Assembly: GCA_002162815.1 (NCBI GenBank)
Contig: MAAT01000075.1
Location: 1 to 64,000, forward strand
DNA: 64,000 nucleotides
Source: Gammaproteobacteria bacterium 53_120_T64
Lineage (GTDB): Bacteria > Pseudomonadota > Gammaproteobacteria > Pseudomonadales > Porticoccaceae
Direction of reading: 5' to 3'
Shown: positions 8,622-17,158 of the stretch, piece after piece
How positions within the stretch are numbered: the first letter of the stretch is position 1
How the letters are laid out: every line of letters starts with the position of its first letter
Notes under the pieces: generated by a model
The model's input: only the letters and a program-made list of their open reading frames with translations
Told to the model about the DNA's origin: nothing
The model's database searches: none
Program-made: the position numbers and the translations under genes

Positions 8622-9614
8622 TTGAGTGCCGCGCCCTTGCCTAGCCCCGCACCATTACCCAGCCCTCCCAGCAGTGTTGTCGCCTCCGTTGCCGATCTCG
8701 CCAAGCTGCGTTTTGCCGCTCGGGAGTTGGTGCTGTTTCCTCACCACGCCGTGAAAAGCGCCTTAGCCGGCACCCGCAGCTCGCGCTTTCGCGGTCGCGG
8801 TATGGACTTTGACGAGGTACGGCCCTATCAGCCCGGCGACGACATACGCTCCATCGACTGGCGTGTTACCGCCCGTACCACCAGCCCCCACACCAAGATT
8901 TTCCGCGAGGAGCGCGAGCGCCCACTAATGGTGGTTTGCGACCTGCGCCAAACGATGTTTTTCGGTTCGCGTCGCTTGAAGTCGGTCGCCGCCTGCGAGA
9001 TCGCCAGCCTACTGGCCTGGGCCGGCCTCAATGCCGGCGAGCGCATTGGGGCACTGGTGTTTGGCCCCAAGCAACAACGTGATATTCGCGCTCGCCGCAG
9101 CCAGCACAGCGTGCTGCAATTGATTCGAGCCCTGCACGACACCAGCATGGCCCTACTGCCGCAACCGCAAGCCGAGACCGGCACATTGCCCACTAGTAGA
9201 GAGCGCTACAAACTCAGTGAAATTCTCGAAGACACGCGCCGTGTCGCCCGCCCCGGCACCAGCCTGATGATCATTAGTGACTTTCACGACCTCGACGCAA
9301 CGTGCGAGCGCCACCTGTTTGAACTGAGTCGCCATTGTGAACTCAGCCTCTTTCAGGTCCATGACCCGCTTGAATGCCAACTGCCCCCGCCCGGGCAATA
9401 TCAGGTTTCCAAGGGTTCACAGCGGTTTTTATTGAATGCTGCCAAAGCCAGCCTGCGCAGTCGCTTTGAACAGCACTATCGAGACCAAGAACAACACTTA
9501 CAGCAGACCGCCCTGCGCCTTAAATTGCCACTGCTCAGTTGCTCGACCGAGGAGCCCGTACTCGACACCCTGCGTCTGGCCTTTGCCAAACAGGCCCGCC
9601 GGAGACGCTCGTGA
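8622..9614 (+). CDS. DUF58 domain protein
   Basis: A 330-residue protein of the DUF58 family, the standard partner of MoxR. The hallmark is RGMDFDEVRPYQPGDDIRSI followed by DWRVTARTT, about residues 58-86, with a vWA-like fold in the second half (SLMIISDFHDLD). The frame opens with TTG at 8622, and no ATG lies before the conserved part, so TTG is the likely start although its ribosome site is poor; the first about 20 residues are Pro/Ser-rich and may be disordered. Its TGA overlaps the GTG of the next gene (GTGA). It probably links MoxR to the membrane vWA proteins. Confidence 0.9.
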   Translation: MSAAPLPSPAPLPSPPSSVVASVADLAKLRFAARELVLFPHHAVKSALAGTRSSRFRGRGMDFDEVRPYQPGDDIRSIDWRVTARTTSPHTKIFREERERPLMVVCDLRQTMFFGSRRLKSVAACEIASLLAWAGLNAGERIGALVFGPKQQRDIRARRSQHSVLQLIRALHDTSMALLPQPQAETGTLPTSRERYKLSEILEDTRRVARPGTSLMIISDFHDLDATCERHLFELSRHCELSLFQVHDPLECQLPPPGQYQVSKGSQRFLLNAAKASLRSRFEQHYRDQEQHLQQTALRLKLPLLSCSTEEPVLDTLRLAFAKQARRRRS

Positions 9615-10195
9615 ATAACCCGATACTCGAACAACTCAGAGATATTCACCTGCCCCAAGCCGTGCACTGGTGGCCACCGGCCCCCGGCTGGTGGATCCTC
9701 GCCCTGGTTAGTCTGGCCCTGATCACCTGGCTGTATCGCAGTGGTCGGGCACGCTATCGACGCCAATACTTTCGCGGCGAAAGCCAAGACCTACTCGCGC
9801 AGCTCTGGGCCAACTATCAACAACAGCTCGAACACAGTGACAGCGCCGACCGTGAATTTATTGCAAGTACCCTTGCCCTGCTGCGGCGAGCGGGTAAAAC
9901 GGTGCAGCTATCGATGGCCGATGACAAGACACCAAACCCGAGTGAGCGGCCTCTCGACTTAACCCCCCTCGATGCCATACCCAGCCCCGCGCTGTTAGCG
10001 GCCCTCGATCAGCACAGTGCTGGCAAACTATCCGCCAGCATCGCCTTGGAAGAAATCAGTGCCCGCCTCTACAGTGATAAAAGCGCGGCGCTGAGCAGGG
10101 CGCAAATGAGTTGCTTGCAGGACGTGGTAAAAAGCTGGTTGAAATCAAAAGACTTTAAGCCCAGCGCTAAAAGCGCGGGGGCTCACCGATGTTGA
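9611..10195 (+). CDS. DUF4381 membrane protein
   Basis: A 194-residue protein with one transmembrane segment near residues 20-40 (GWWILALVSLALITWLY) and a cytoplasmic helical tail. The order after moxR and DUF58 and before the first vWA gene is typical of DUF4381. Start GTG at 9611 has GGAGA 5 nt upstream and overlaps the previous stop by 4 nt; the stop in turn overlaps the start of the vWA gene by 7 nt, so translation is probably coupled. No enzymatic motif is seen. Confidence 0.85.
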   Translation: MNNPILEQLRDIHLPQAVHWWPPAPGWWILALVSLALITWLYRSGRARYRRQYFRGESQDLLAQLWANYQQQLEHSDSADREFIASTLALLRRAGKTVQLSMADDKTPNPSERPLDLTPLDAIPSPALLAALDQHSAGKLSASIALEEISARLYSDKSAALSRAQMSCLQDVVKSWLKSKDFKPSAKSAGAHRC

Positions 10196-11172
10196 GCTTA
10201 CTCTGGCCTTGGATGCTGGCACTGGCCCCCCTACCCTGGCTGTATCGCTGGTGGCGCAGACCCGCAGACGACACACAAGCGGCATTGCTGGCACCGGTGT
10301 ACGCCCAGCTTGCCGCCGACAGCCCAAGTGGCCCCGCCGTGAGTCGTAATAACTGGCCCAGCCTGGCCCTGCTGACGCTCATTTGGCTCGCTTGCTTACT
10401 GGCCGCCAGCCGTCCCCAGTGGATCGGTGAACCCATTGCCCTACCCACCAGCGGCCGCGACCTGCTCTTGGCCGTCGATATCTCCGGCAGTATGGAGGTC
10501 GAGGATATGGAGGTGAAAGGCTCACTGATTGACCGTTTAAGCGTGGTTAAAGCGGTGGTCGGGGATTTTGTCGAACGGCGCAGCGGCGATAGGCTCGGGC
10601 TCATTCTGTTTGGCGACCATGCCTATCTACAAACCCCCTTAACCTTTGACCGACTGACTCTAAATACACTGTTGCAAGAGGCCCTCATCGGCTTTGCCGG
10701 TAAGGGCACGGCCATTGGCGACGCCATCGGGCTCGGGGTGAAGCGCCTAAAGGACAAACAGGAAAATAGCCGGGTCATTATTTTACTCACCGACGGTGCC
10801 AATACCGCCGGTGAAGTCGAACCCTTAAAAGCGGCCGAGCTAGCAGCCGCCTACGGAGTGAAAATTTACACCATTGGCGTCGGTGCCGATGAAATTTTGC
10901 GCCGCAGTTTATTCGGCGTGCGTCGGGTCAATCCCTCCGCCGATCTCGACGAAGGCACGCTGCGCGCCATTGCCGCGCAAACCGGCGGCCAATACTTTCG
11001 CGCTCGCAACCCTCAACAATTGGCGCAAATCTACGCCATCCTCGACCAACTCGAGCCGGTTAGCCAAGACGCCGAGACCTTCCGCCCCACCCGCGCATTG
11101 TTTTACTGGCCCTTAGGGGCCGCCTTGCTAGGCAGCGGCCTGTTACTACTGGCCAGGGGTAGTAAGCCATGA
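10189..11172 (+). CDS. batA: vWA-domain membrane protein, BatA-like
   Basis: 327 residues with two N-terminal membrane segments, a von Willebrand factor A domain and a C-terminal membrane helix (LFYWPLGAALLGSGLLLLA). The metal-ion-dependent adhesion site is DISGSMEVEDM (DxSxS), and the conserved ILLTDGANTAGE supplies the downstream Asp. In Bat/aerotolerance operons BatA and BatB form membrane complexes, proposed to sense or repair periplasmic damage. It overlaps both neighbours (ATGTTGA upstream, ATGA downstream). Confidence 0.92.
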   Translation: MLSLLWPWMLALAPLPWLYRWWRRPADDTQAALLAPVYAQLAADSPSGPAVSRNNWPSLALLTLIWLACLLAASRPQWIGEPIALPTSGRDLLLAVDISGSMEVEDMEVKGSLIDRLSVVKAVVGDFVERRSGDRLGLILFGDHAYLQTPLTFDRLTLNTLLQEALIGFAGKGTAIGDAIGLGVKRLKDKQENSRVIILLTDGANTAGEVEPLKAAELAAAYGVKIYTIGVGADEILRRSLFGVRRVNPSADLDEGTLRAIAAQTGGQYFRARNPQQLAQIYAILDQLEPVSQDAETFRPTRALFYWPLGAALLGSGLLLLARGSKP

Positions 11173-13106
11173 GCCTTTTCTCCGCCGAGCTAGCCACGGC
11201 CATTGCCGAATTTCACTGGCTGCGCCCCTGGTGGTTTGTCGCCCTGTTACCCGGTATTGCCCTGGCTCTACTACTGGCTCGACGCAGCGCCAGCAACAGT
11301 AACTGGCAGGGTGTTATCGCCCCAGAGCTACTGCCCTATCTGGTTGAGCAAGGTGGCGGTGCGCAGCGCCAGCGTCTGCACTGGTGGCTGCTCGTGCCCT
11401 GGCTCTGTGCCTGTCTCGCCCTCGCCGGGCCGAGCTGGCATAAAATCCCCCTGCCCATCCACAAGCAACAAACGCCGCTGGTGATCTTGCTCGACCTGTC
11501 GCCCTCCATGCTAGCGGAGGATCTGAAGCCCAACCGCCTGACCCGCGCTCGCCTCAAATTGATCGACCTCTTACACGCTCGGCAAGAGGGAACCACCGCC
11601 CTCGTCGCCTATGCCGGTGACGCCCACGTCGTGACACCCCTCACCGACGACACGGCAACAATTATCTCGCTGCTACCGGCCCTCAGCCCGGCAATTATGC
11701 CCCGGCAAGGCAATCAACCTCGGCAAGCGCTGGACCAAGGCATTGCGCTTATCGGCAGCAGCGGCTTGCAAAACGGGCACATTTTACTGGTCTCCGATGG
11801 TTTACCGAGTGCCGATTTAGCGCTAATGAATACGCAATTGGAAAACCACGGCGGCATTAAAGTCTCGGTATTGGCGCTGGGTACAAAAGGTGGCGCACCC
11901 ATTCCCTCCGTCGCGGCCAACAGCAACGCTGGTTTTATCAAAGATAAAGCAGGCAACATTGTACTGGCGCAATTACACAGCGGCCCCTTGCGCAGCTTGG
12001 CGCACAGCAACGGCGGCATTTACCGAAAACTGGCGCTCGACGATAGTGATATAGCAGCCCTCAATCTATTGTTCGACAGCGCCGATAGCGAGCAAAGCCA
12101 GCAATTACAACGCACCTTTGATACCTGGCGCGACAGCGGGTTTTGGCTGACCTTGCCCCTCTTGCCCTTTCTGCTCTTGGCCTTTCGCCGCAATGTCTTG
12201 GCCCTATTGGTTCTTGCCCCACTGGTTTTTGCCCCGGATAAAGCTTACGCCCTTGAATGGCAAGACCTCTGGCTGCGCAGCGACCAACAGGGCCAAAAGG
12301 CACTTGCCGACGGGGACGCCGAGGCCGCCGAAGCACTGTTTAAAAACCCCAGCTGGAAGGGCTCTGCGGCCTATCAAAACGGCAACTTTGGCGCTGCAGA
12401 AGAACACTTTAAAACCAGCAAACCCAGCGCTGACAGCCTCTACAATCTGGCCAATGCTCAGGCTAAAGCCGGTCAACTTGAAGAGGCTCTGAAACATTAT
12501 CAAGCCGCCCTCGAGCTGGAAGGCCAGCATCAGGACGCCACCTTTAATAAAGCATTGATTGAAGAAGCGCTGAAGCAACAGGAGCAACAAGACTCATCTC
12601 AGGACGATAAGGACCAGCAAGAGGGGCAAAAAGACGACGGCGATAATGACCCGTCCGAGAATGAACAGAGCCCATCCGATGCAGATCAAGAGGCTCAGAC
12701 TGGCGACAACAAAGCGGAGCATAGGGATAGTCAGCCCGAGGCTAACGCCGATGAGAGTGGCCAAGAGCCAACACCCGAGTCAGAGGCTAATGAAAATAAT
12801 GAAGAAAATCAGCCTGAAGACGGCAGTGAGGCCGAGGCCGAAGAAGCAGATGCAGAAAATACCGATCAGGACGAGGCCGACGCGGCCGAGCCTCAGGGTG
12901 CAGCGGGCAAACAACCCTCTGCCGCCGATACCATGCCCGACGAGCAGCGCCAGGCCCTCGAACAATGGTTGCGCCGCGTACCCGACGACCCCAGTGGATT
13001 AATGCGCAGAAAATTCGAATACGAAGCCTGGCAACACCAACAACAAACACAACACCGAGGCCGTTCGCAGCAAAGTCCGCCCCAGCAGGAGACAGAACGT
13101 TGGTAA
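11169..13106 (+). CDS. batB: vWA plus TPR protein, BatB/BatC fusion
   Basis: 645 residues that join two proteins often encoded apart. Residues 1-350 resemble BatB: paired N-terminal membrane helices, a vWA domain with DLSPSM, and two more helices near 320-355. Residues about 365-465 carry TPR-like repeats (AAYQNGNFGAAEEHF, SLYNLANAQAKAGQLEEALKHY), as in BatC. From about 475 to 585 follows a very acidic Glu/Asp/Gln/Ser linker, then a short conserved end (EQWLRRVPDDPSGLMRRKF), typical of this family's C-terminus. The TPR part should lie in the periplasm. Start ATG overlaps the batA stop. Confidence 0.92.
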   Translation: MSLFSAELATAIAEFHWLRPWWFVALLPGIALALLLARRSASNSNWQGVIAPELLPYLVEQGGGAQRQRLHWWLLVPWLCACLALAGPSWHKIPLPIHKQQTPLVILLDLSPSMLAEDLKPNRLTRARLKLIDLLHARQEGTTALVAYAGDAHVVTPLTDDTATIISLLPALSPAIMPRQGNQPRQALDQGIALIGSSGLQNGHILLVSDGLPSADLALMNTQLENHGGIKVSVLALGTKGGAPIPSVAANSNAGFIKDKAGNIVLAQLHSGPLRSLAHSNGGIYRKLALDDSDIAALNLLFDSADSEQSQQLQRTFDTWRDSGFWLTLPLLPFLLLAFRRNVLALLVLAPLVFAPDKAYALEWQDLWLRSDQQGQKALADGDAEAAEALFKNPSWKGSAAYQNGNFGAAEEHFKTSKPSADSLYNLANAQAKAGQLEEALKHYQAALELEGQHQDATFNKALIEEALKQQEQQDSSQDDKDQQEGQKDDGDNDPSENEQSPSDADQEAQTGDNKAEHRDSQPEANADESGQEPTPESEANENNEENQPEDGSEAEAEEADAENTDQDEADAAEPQGAAGKQPSAADTMPDEQRQALEQWLRRVPDDPSGLMRRKFEYEAWQHQQQTQHRGRSQQSPPQQETERW

Positions 13107-14863
13107 GTAGAAAGTCAAATACCCAGCTCCAACCCCAATATCAGCTCGGCAGATACTTGCTGGGCCTGTCTTTACTGGTAATGGCACTCAATGGCTACGC
13201 AGCAAGCCTGCTTAGCGAGGTTGATCGCCATGCCATCTACCTCGGCGAAAGCTTCGAGTTAAATGTTATTTTTAGCCAGCAGACGATGTTTGGCGAGCCC
13301 GATTTCAGCGCCCTAGAAAAAGACTTTACGATTTTAAGCCGCAATCGGCGCAGTCAATACTCCAATTATAACGGGCAAAGTATCGCCACCACGCGCTGGA
13401 TTTTAAATCTTTCACCGAAACGCCTGGGCGCCCTGTTAGTTCCCTCTTTTACCTTTAAGGGTGAGGTCAGCAACGCACTCGAAATAAAAGTCGACAAGGC
13501 CAAAGCCAGCACCCAGCAAGCGGGGGCCGCAGTTTTTACCGAAACCCTACTCGATAAAAATACGGTCTATGTACAAGAACAGGCCCTGCTCACCCTGCGC
13601 CTCTACACCTCGGTGCCGATGAGTAATTTCCTCGTCGGCGAACTCGCTGTAGCGGCGGCACAAGTACTGAAGGTCGCCGAGAGTCAGTATCAAAAAGAGG
13701 TCGATGGCAAGCAATACACGGTGGTCGAAACCCGCTACGCCATTTTTGCCGATAGCAGTTCGACACTGGAAATACCGGCCATTCAATACCGCGGGGTTAT
13801 CGCAGACCGGCGCTCGCGCCGTGGCGGTTCGCTGTTCCAGCAAAGTGGCAAGCAGGTTTTTTTCAATACCAAAAGCCAAGTATTGCAGGTCAACGCCATG
13901 CCCAGCAACGCAGCCCTGCGGCACTGGCTGCCCGGCGCGAATATCGATATAGCGGAGCGCTGGAGTCATACCTCCGCCGATATCACCCTCGGCGAGCCCC
14001 TGACACGCACCATCACCATTACCGGGCAGGGCTTGATGGGGAGCCAGTTGCCCCCCCTTCAAATACCCCGTAGTCAACGCTATAAACTCTATCCCGATCG
14101 GGCACAAATGGAAAATAGCTTGAGTGAGACCGGAGTGACTGGCCAGCGGGTGGAGTCGATTGCCATCGTACCGACACAGGTCGGCAGCATTACTCTGCCC
14201 GATATTACAGTGGACTGGTGGGATACGACAACACAGCGCCAGCGCCAGACGGTACTCAAGGGGCGAACCCTGAATGTGCTGCCCGCCAGTGGTACGGCAG
14301 CCCCGGATGTTGAAATCGCGGCGGCGCTAGATGCCAATCCGCCAGAAGCACCGTCATCCGAGGCGCCGCAGATTATCGCTAACCCGGTAACAGCAGGCTA
14401 TCTCTGGCTATTGGCCGCCAGTAATCTTGTACTACTTATTGTCGCCGCTATTTTTGCGCTTTTATGGTGGCGCAATCGCCCCGCCGCTGCTCAAACCTCA
14501 AAACAAAGTACCTTACCTATACCCGATAAGGAACTGTTTCGGCAGATCCGTATGGCCTCTGCCGTCGACAATTATCCAGCACTGCGCCAGGCCATTATCG
14601 ATTGGGCGAGAGTGCACTGGCAGCGAGACTCACTGCACAGTCTCGAGCAAGTCGCCGAATTGGCCGCCAACGAGGAGCTATCGGCAGAATTTAAGGCCCT
14701 GGATGCACGGCTCTACAGCAATAGCGAGGTACAGCAGCCGGTCAGTAGCGATAGCATTTTTCTGCAGCTAGAGCAGGTGAGAAAAAGCGGCCCGGCAAAT
14801 ACCAGCGCCGCTAACAAGGGTGGACGACAGCATCTGCAAGCCCTCTACCCGAAGGCCTCATAA
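13100..14863 (+). CDS. batD: BatD (oxygen-tolerance) family protein
   Basis: About 587 residues: a signal/anchor (YLLGLSLLVMALNGYAASLL), a large periplasmic beta-rich part with the family's opening pattern (VDRHAIYLGESFELNVIF), and a C-terminal transmembrane helix (YLWLLAASNLVLLIVAAIF) before a cytoplasmic tail. I chose TTG at 13100: CAGGAGA ends 7 nt upstream and the site overlaps the batB stop by 7 nt; the longer frame back to 12965 would run antisense-like through batB. Last gene of the moxR-bat operon; no T-run terminator follows. Confidence 0.9.
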   Translation: MVSRKSNTQLQPQYQLGRYLLGLSLLVMALNGYAASLLSEVDRHAIYLGESFELNVIFSQQTMFGEPDFSALEKDFTILSRNRRSQYSNYNGQSIATTRWILNLSPKRLGALLVPSFTFKGEVSNALEIKVDKAKASTQQAGAAVFTETLLDKNTVYVQEQALLTLRLYTSVPMSNFLVGELAVAAAQVLKVAESQYQKEVDGKQYTVVETRYAIFADSSSTLEIPAIQYRGVIADRRSRRGGSLFQQSGKQVFFNTKSQVLQVNAMPSNAALRHWLPGANIDIAERWSHTSADITLGEPLTRTITITGQGLMGSQLPPLQIPRSQRYKLYPDRAQMENSLSETGVTGQRVESIAIVPTQVGSITLPDITVDWWDTTTQRQRQTVLKGRTLNVLPASGTAAPDVEIAAALDANPPEAPSSEAPQIIANPVTAGYLWLLAASNLVLLIVAAIFALLWWRNRPAAAQTSKQSTLPIPDKELFRQIRMASAVDNYPALRQAIIDWARVHWQRDSLHSLEQVAELAANEELSAEFKALDARLYSNSEVQQPVSSDSIFLQLEQVRKSGPANTSAANKGGRQHLQALYPKAS

Positions 14864-14892
14864 ACCACTGACTACGGTCAAGGAAGGACAAA

Positions 14893-15330
14893 ATGTCGAA
14901 CTCGAACGCGCCCATCTGGCACAAGCCCCTATCACTCGATGTACTCAACAATGATTTTCCCGATGGAGCGGCGACAAACTCCGGTATCGAGTACACCGAC
15001 TTCGGCGCTGACTTTATAACCGCGCGTATGCCGGTCGACGAGCGCACTCGCCAGCCCTACGGTATCCTCCACGGTGGTGCCTCCTGCCTGCTGGCCGAAA
15101 CCGTCGGCAGCCATGCCTCCTCACTGTGTCTCGACATGACAAAGCAATATTGCGTGGGCCTAGAAATCAATGCCAACCATATTCGCTCGGTCACCGAGGG
15201 TTTTGTCTACGGTACGGCCAAGCCCCTGCACCTGGGGCGCTCCACCCACGTTTGGGACATTATGATTCGCACTGAGGCCGGGAAAACGGTGTGTATTTCA
15301 CGTTTAACGATGATGATTAAAGATCAGTAG
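14893..15330 (+). CDS. Hotdog acyl-CoA thioesterase (YdiI/MenI-like)
   Basis: A 145-residue PaaI-type hotdog thioesterase. HGGASCLLAETVGSHAS carries the family's His-Gly-Gly and downstream Glu (catalytic base), and GLEINANHIRS and KPLHLGRSTHVW match YdiI/MenI closely. E. coli MenI hydrolyses 1,4-dihydroxy-2-naphthoyl-CoA, but no menaquinone gene is seen here, so another acyl-CoA may be the substrate. AAGGA lies about 8 nt before the ATG. It is 29 bp behind batD and could be cotranscribed. Confidence 0.88.
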   Translation: MSNSNAPIWHKPLSLDVLNNDFPDGAATNSGIEYTDFGADFITARMPVDERTRQPYGILHGGASCLLAETVGSHASSLCLDMTKQYCVGLEINANHIRSVTEGFVYGTAKPLHLGRSTHVWDIMIRTEAGKTVCISRLTMMIKDQ

Positions 15331-15335
15331 GCCAG

Positions 15336-15364
15336 CTGTCACCAAACTAGGCAGTTGGCGACAG
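15336..15364 (+). terminator. Hairpin after the thioesterase, weak terminator candidate
   Basis: CTGTC/GACAG closes a stem of about 11 pairs with one mismatch and one bulge. It lacks a T-run directly behind it, so termination is only possible, between two convergent genes. Confidence 0.3.
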
Positions 15365-15442
15365 GGCTCATCAAAAAACGCCGCCGTGTTCCACAGCGCA
15401 AGCCTTTCGCCTCGCCGGCTTAAATCCACAGTTGCTTCATTA

Positions 15443-16489
15443 TTACGGCGCGGGGTTGCAGTAGCGCTGCTGTAAGGCCTCTATACCCTGCAGCACGTCC
15501 TGTGATAAGTCACAGTCAATACTCGCGATATTCGTCTGTAATTGCTGAAGGTTAGTGGCACCAATGATATTGCTGGTGACAAATTCTCGTCCGTTGACGT
15601 AGGCCAGGGCCATGGTCGAAGGATCTAGGTCGTGCTCTTGGGCCAGCAAAACATAGGCCTGCGAGGCCGCCACGGCCTGCGGGCTAGAATAGCGCTGGAA
15701 GCGATCAAACAGCGTCAAGCGCGCACCCGCTGGCTTCTGGCCAGACATGTATTTTCCCGACAACATCGCCATTGCCAGGGGTGAATAGGCCAGTAGGCCG
15801 ACGTCCTCGCGAATCGCCATTTCGGCAAGGCCGACCTCAAAACTACGATTCAGCAGGTTGTAGGGGTTTTGAATACTGACGATGCGCTCAAGCTCATCCT
15901 CTCTGGCGTGGCGTAAATACTCCATCACACCCCAGGGGGTTTCATTCGACAGGCCAATGTGGCGCACGAGCCCCTCTTTAACCAACTCGGATAATGCACT
16001 CAAGGTTTCTTCAATCGATGCTAAGTCATGCTGCGCTTTATGCCGATAGCCCAATTGTCCAAAAAAATTGGTGGTGCGCTCGGGCCAGTGCACCTGATAG
16101 AGGTCGATATAGTCAGTCTGTAAGCGCTTCAGGGAATCGCGTACCGCCTGGTGAATATGCTGGCGGTTTAAACGCGGGCCACCGCGCAGATGCTTCCAGT
16201 CGCCGCTGGCTTCAGAGCGGCCAGAGACCTTGGTCGCCAGTATCACCTCTTTGCGCTTGCCGCGGCGGGCAAACCACTCGCCAACATATTCTTCGGTGCG
16301 GCCCTGGGTTTCGGGCCGTGGCGGCACCGGGTACATCTCCGCTGTATCAAAAAAGTTAACGCCGTGGGCCAGGGCAAAATCCATTTGCTCGATGGCCTCA
16401 TCGAGGCTGTTTTGCTCACCCCAAGTCATGGTTCCCAGACAAATTGCGCTTACCTTAAGGTCGGTGCGACCTAATGTACGATATTTCAT
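15443..16489 (-). CDS. tas: Aldo/keto reductase, Tas-like
   Basis: NADPH-dependent reductase of 348 residues. The whole chain follows E. coli Tas: GTMTWGEQNS, FFDTAEMYPVPPRPETQGRT (catalytic Asp and Tyr of the AKR tetrad), LATKVSG (Lys) and YQVHWPERTTNFFGQLGY (His), then IQNPYNLLNRSFEVGLAE. Tas suppresses tyrosine auxotrophy in E. coli by an unclear reaction; the natural substrate is not known. ATG 16489 is chosen since the protein then starts MKYRTLGRTDL like its relatives; an in-frame ATG 7 codons upstream exists. Monocistronic. Confidence 0.92.
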   Translation of the reverse strand: MKYRTLGRTDLKVSAICLGTMTWGEQNSLDEAIEQMDFALAHGVNFFDTAEMYPVPPRPETQGRTEEYVGEWFARRGKRKEVILATKVSGRSEASGDWKHLRGGPRLNRQHIHQAVRDSLKRLQTDYIDLYQVHWPERTTNFFGQLGYRHKAQHDLASIEETLSALSELVKEGLVRHIGLSNETPWGVMEYLRHAREDELERIVSIQNPYNLLNRSFEVGLAEMAIREDVGLLAYSPLAMAMLSGKYMSGQKPAGARLTLFDRFQRYSSPQAVAASQAYVLLAQEHDLDPSTMALAYVNGREFVTSNIIGATNLQQLQTNIASIDCDLSQDVLQGIEALQQRYCNPAP

Positions 16490-16653
16490 AGTGACTATCC
16501 CTGCTGGCATGAAGCCTTAAGTTATAACATTTTGTTATTTTATACGTTTATTTAAATCTATCTACCAAGATAAAACACTGCTAAATCAGGCTATCTTTCT
16601 GGTGTCACCAAAGGCAAAGTAACTTTTCTACAACGATAAATGAGAGTAAAGCC

Positions 16654-17046
16654 ATGAAAATCAGCGCCAAACAGCTGGTCGACAATGCCCTACTAAAGAT
16701 CGAAACCCTCAGTATTGAGCAGGCTAACGCACTCCTCAACGATGACAGCACGGTGTTTGTCGATATCCGCGATATACGCGAGCTGCCCCGTGGCGGAAAA
16801 ATACCCGGCGCCCTGCATGCACCGCGCGGTATGTTGGAGTTCTGGGTCGATCCCGAGAGCGAATACCACCGCGATATTTTTTCGACGGGTAAAAGGTTTG
16901 TGCTCTACTGTGCCAAGAGTCATCGCTCTGCTCTCGCCACACTCGCCTTACAAGAAATGGGCTTAATGCCAGTCTGTCATATTAACGGCGGTTTTGAAGC
17001 CTGGACCAAGGCAGGTCTGGCGACGGAGACGGTTGAAAAGAAATAG
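16654..17046 (+). CDS. Rhodanese-like sulfurtransferase
   Basis: A single rhodanese domain of 130 residues, small and without signal peptide. VDIRDIRELPRGGKIPGALH is the typical entry, LYCAKSHRSALA holds the active-site Cys loop (C-x4-R-S), and HINGGFEAWTKAGL is the usual end. It would carry persulfide sulfur in the cytoplasm. A GAGAG stretch lies about 8 nt before the ATG. No operon partner is evident. Confidence 0.92.
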   Translation: MKISAKQLVDNALLKIETLSIEQANALLNDDSTVFVDIRDIRELPRGGKIPGALHAPRGMLEFWVDPESEYHRDIFSTGKRFVLYCAKSHRSALATLALQEMGLMPVCHINGGFEAWTKAGLATETVEKK

Positions 17047-17094
17047 GCGAGCACAGTGGTAAATGGGTAAGATTCAAGGAATGACCTGTATATG

Positions 17095-17122
17095 TTGACA
17101 TACCCATGAGGCCTTCTATTAT
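17095..17122 (+). promoter_or_regulatory. Strong sigma70-like promoter for the GGDEF-EAL gene
   Basis: Perfect TTGACA (17095-17100), 16-bp spacer, TATTAT (17117-17122), 37 bp before the start codon. Confidence 0.65.
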
Positions 17123-17158
17123 TATTACAGCCTTACCCTCGGTAAAGAGTACTCAAGG

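Noticed and set aside
12646-13002. 118-codon plus frame inside the batB/C gene
   Set aside because: Shadow of the acidic low-complexity linker; frames over such repeats stay open by chance.
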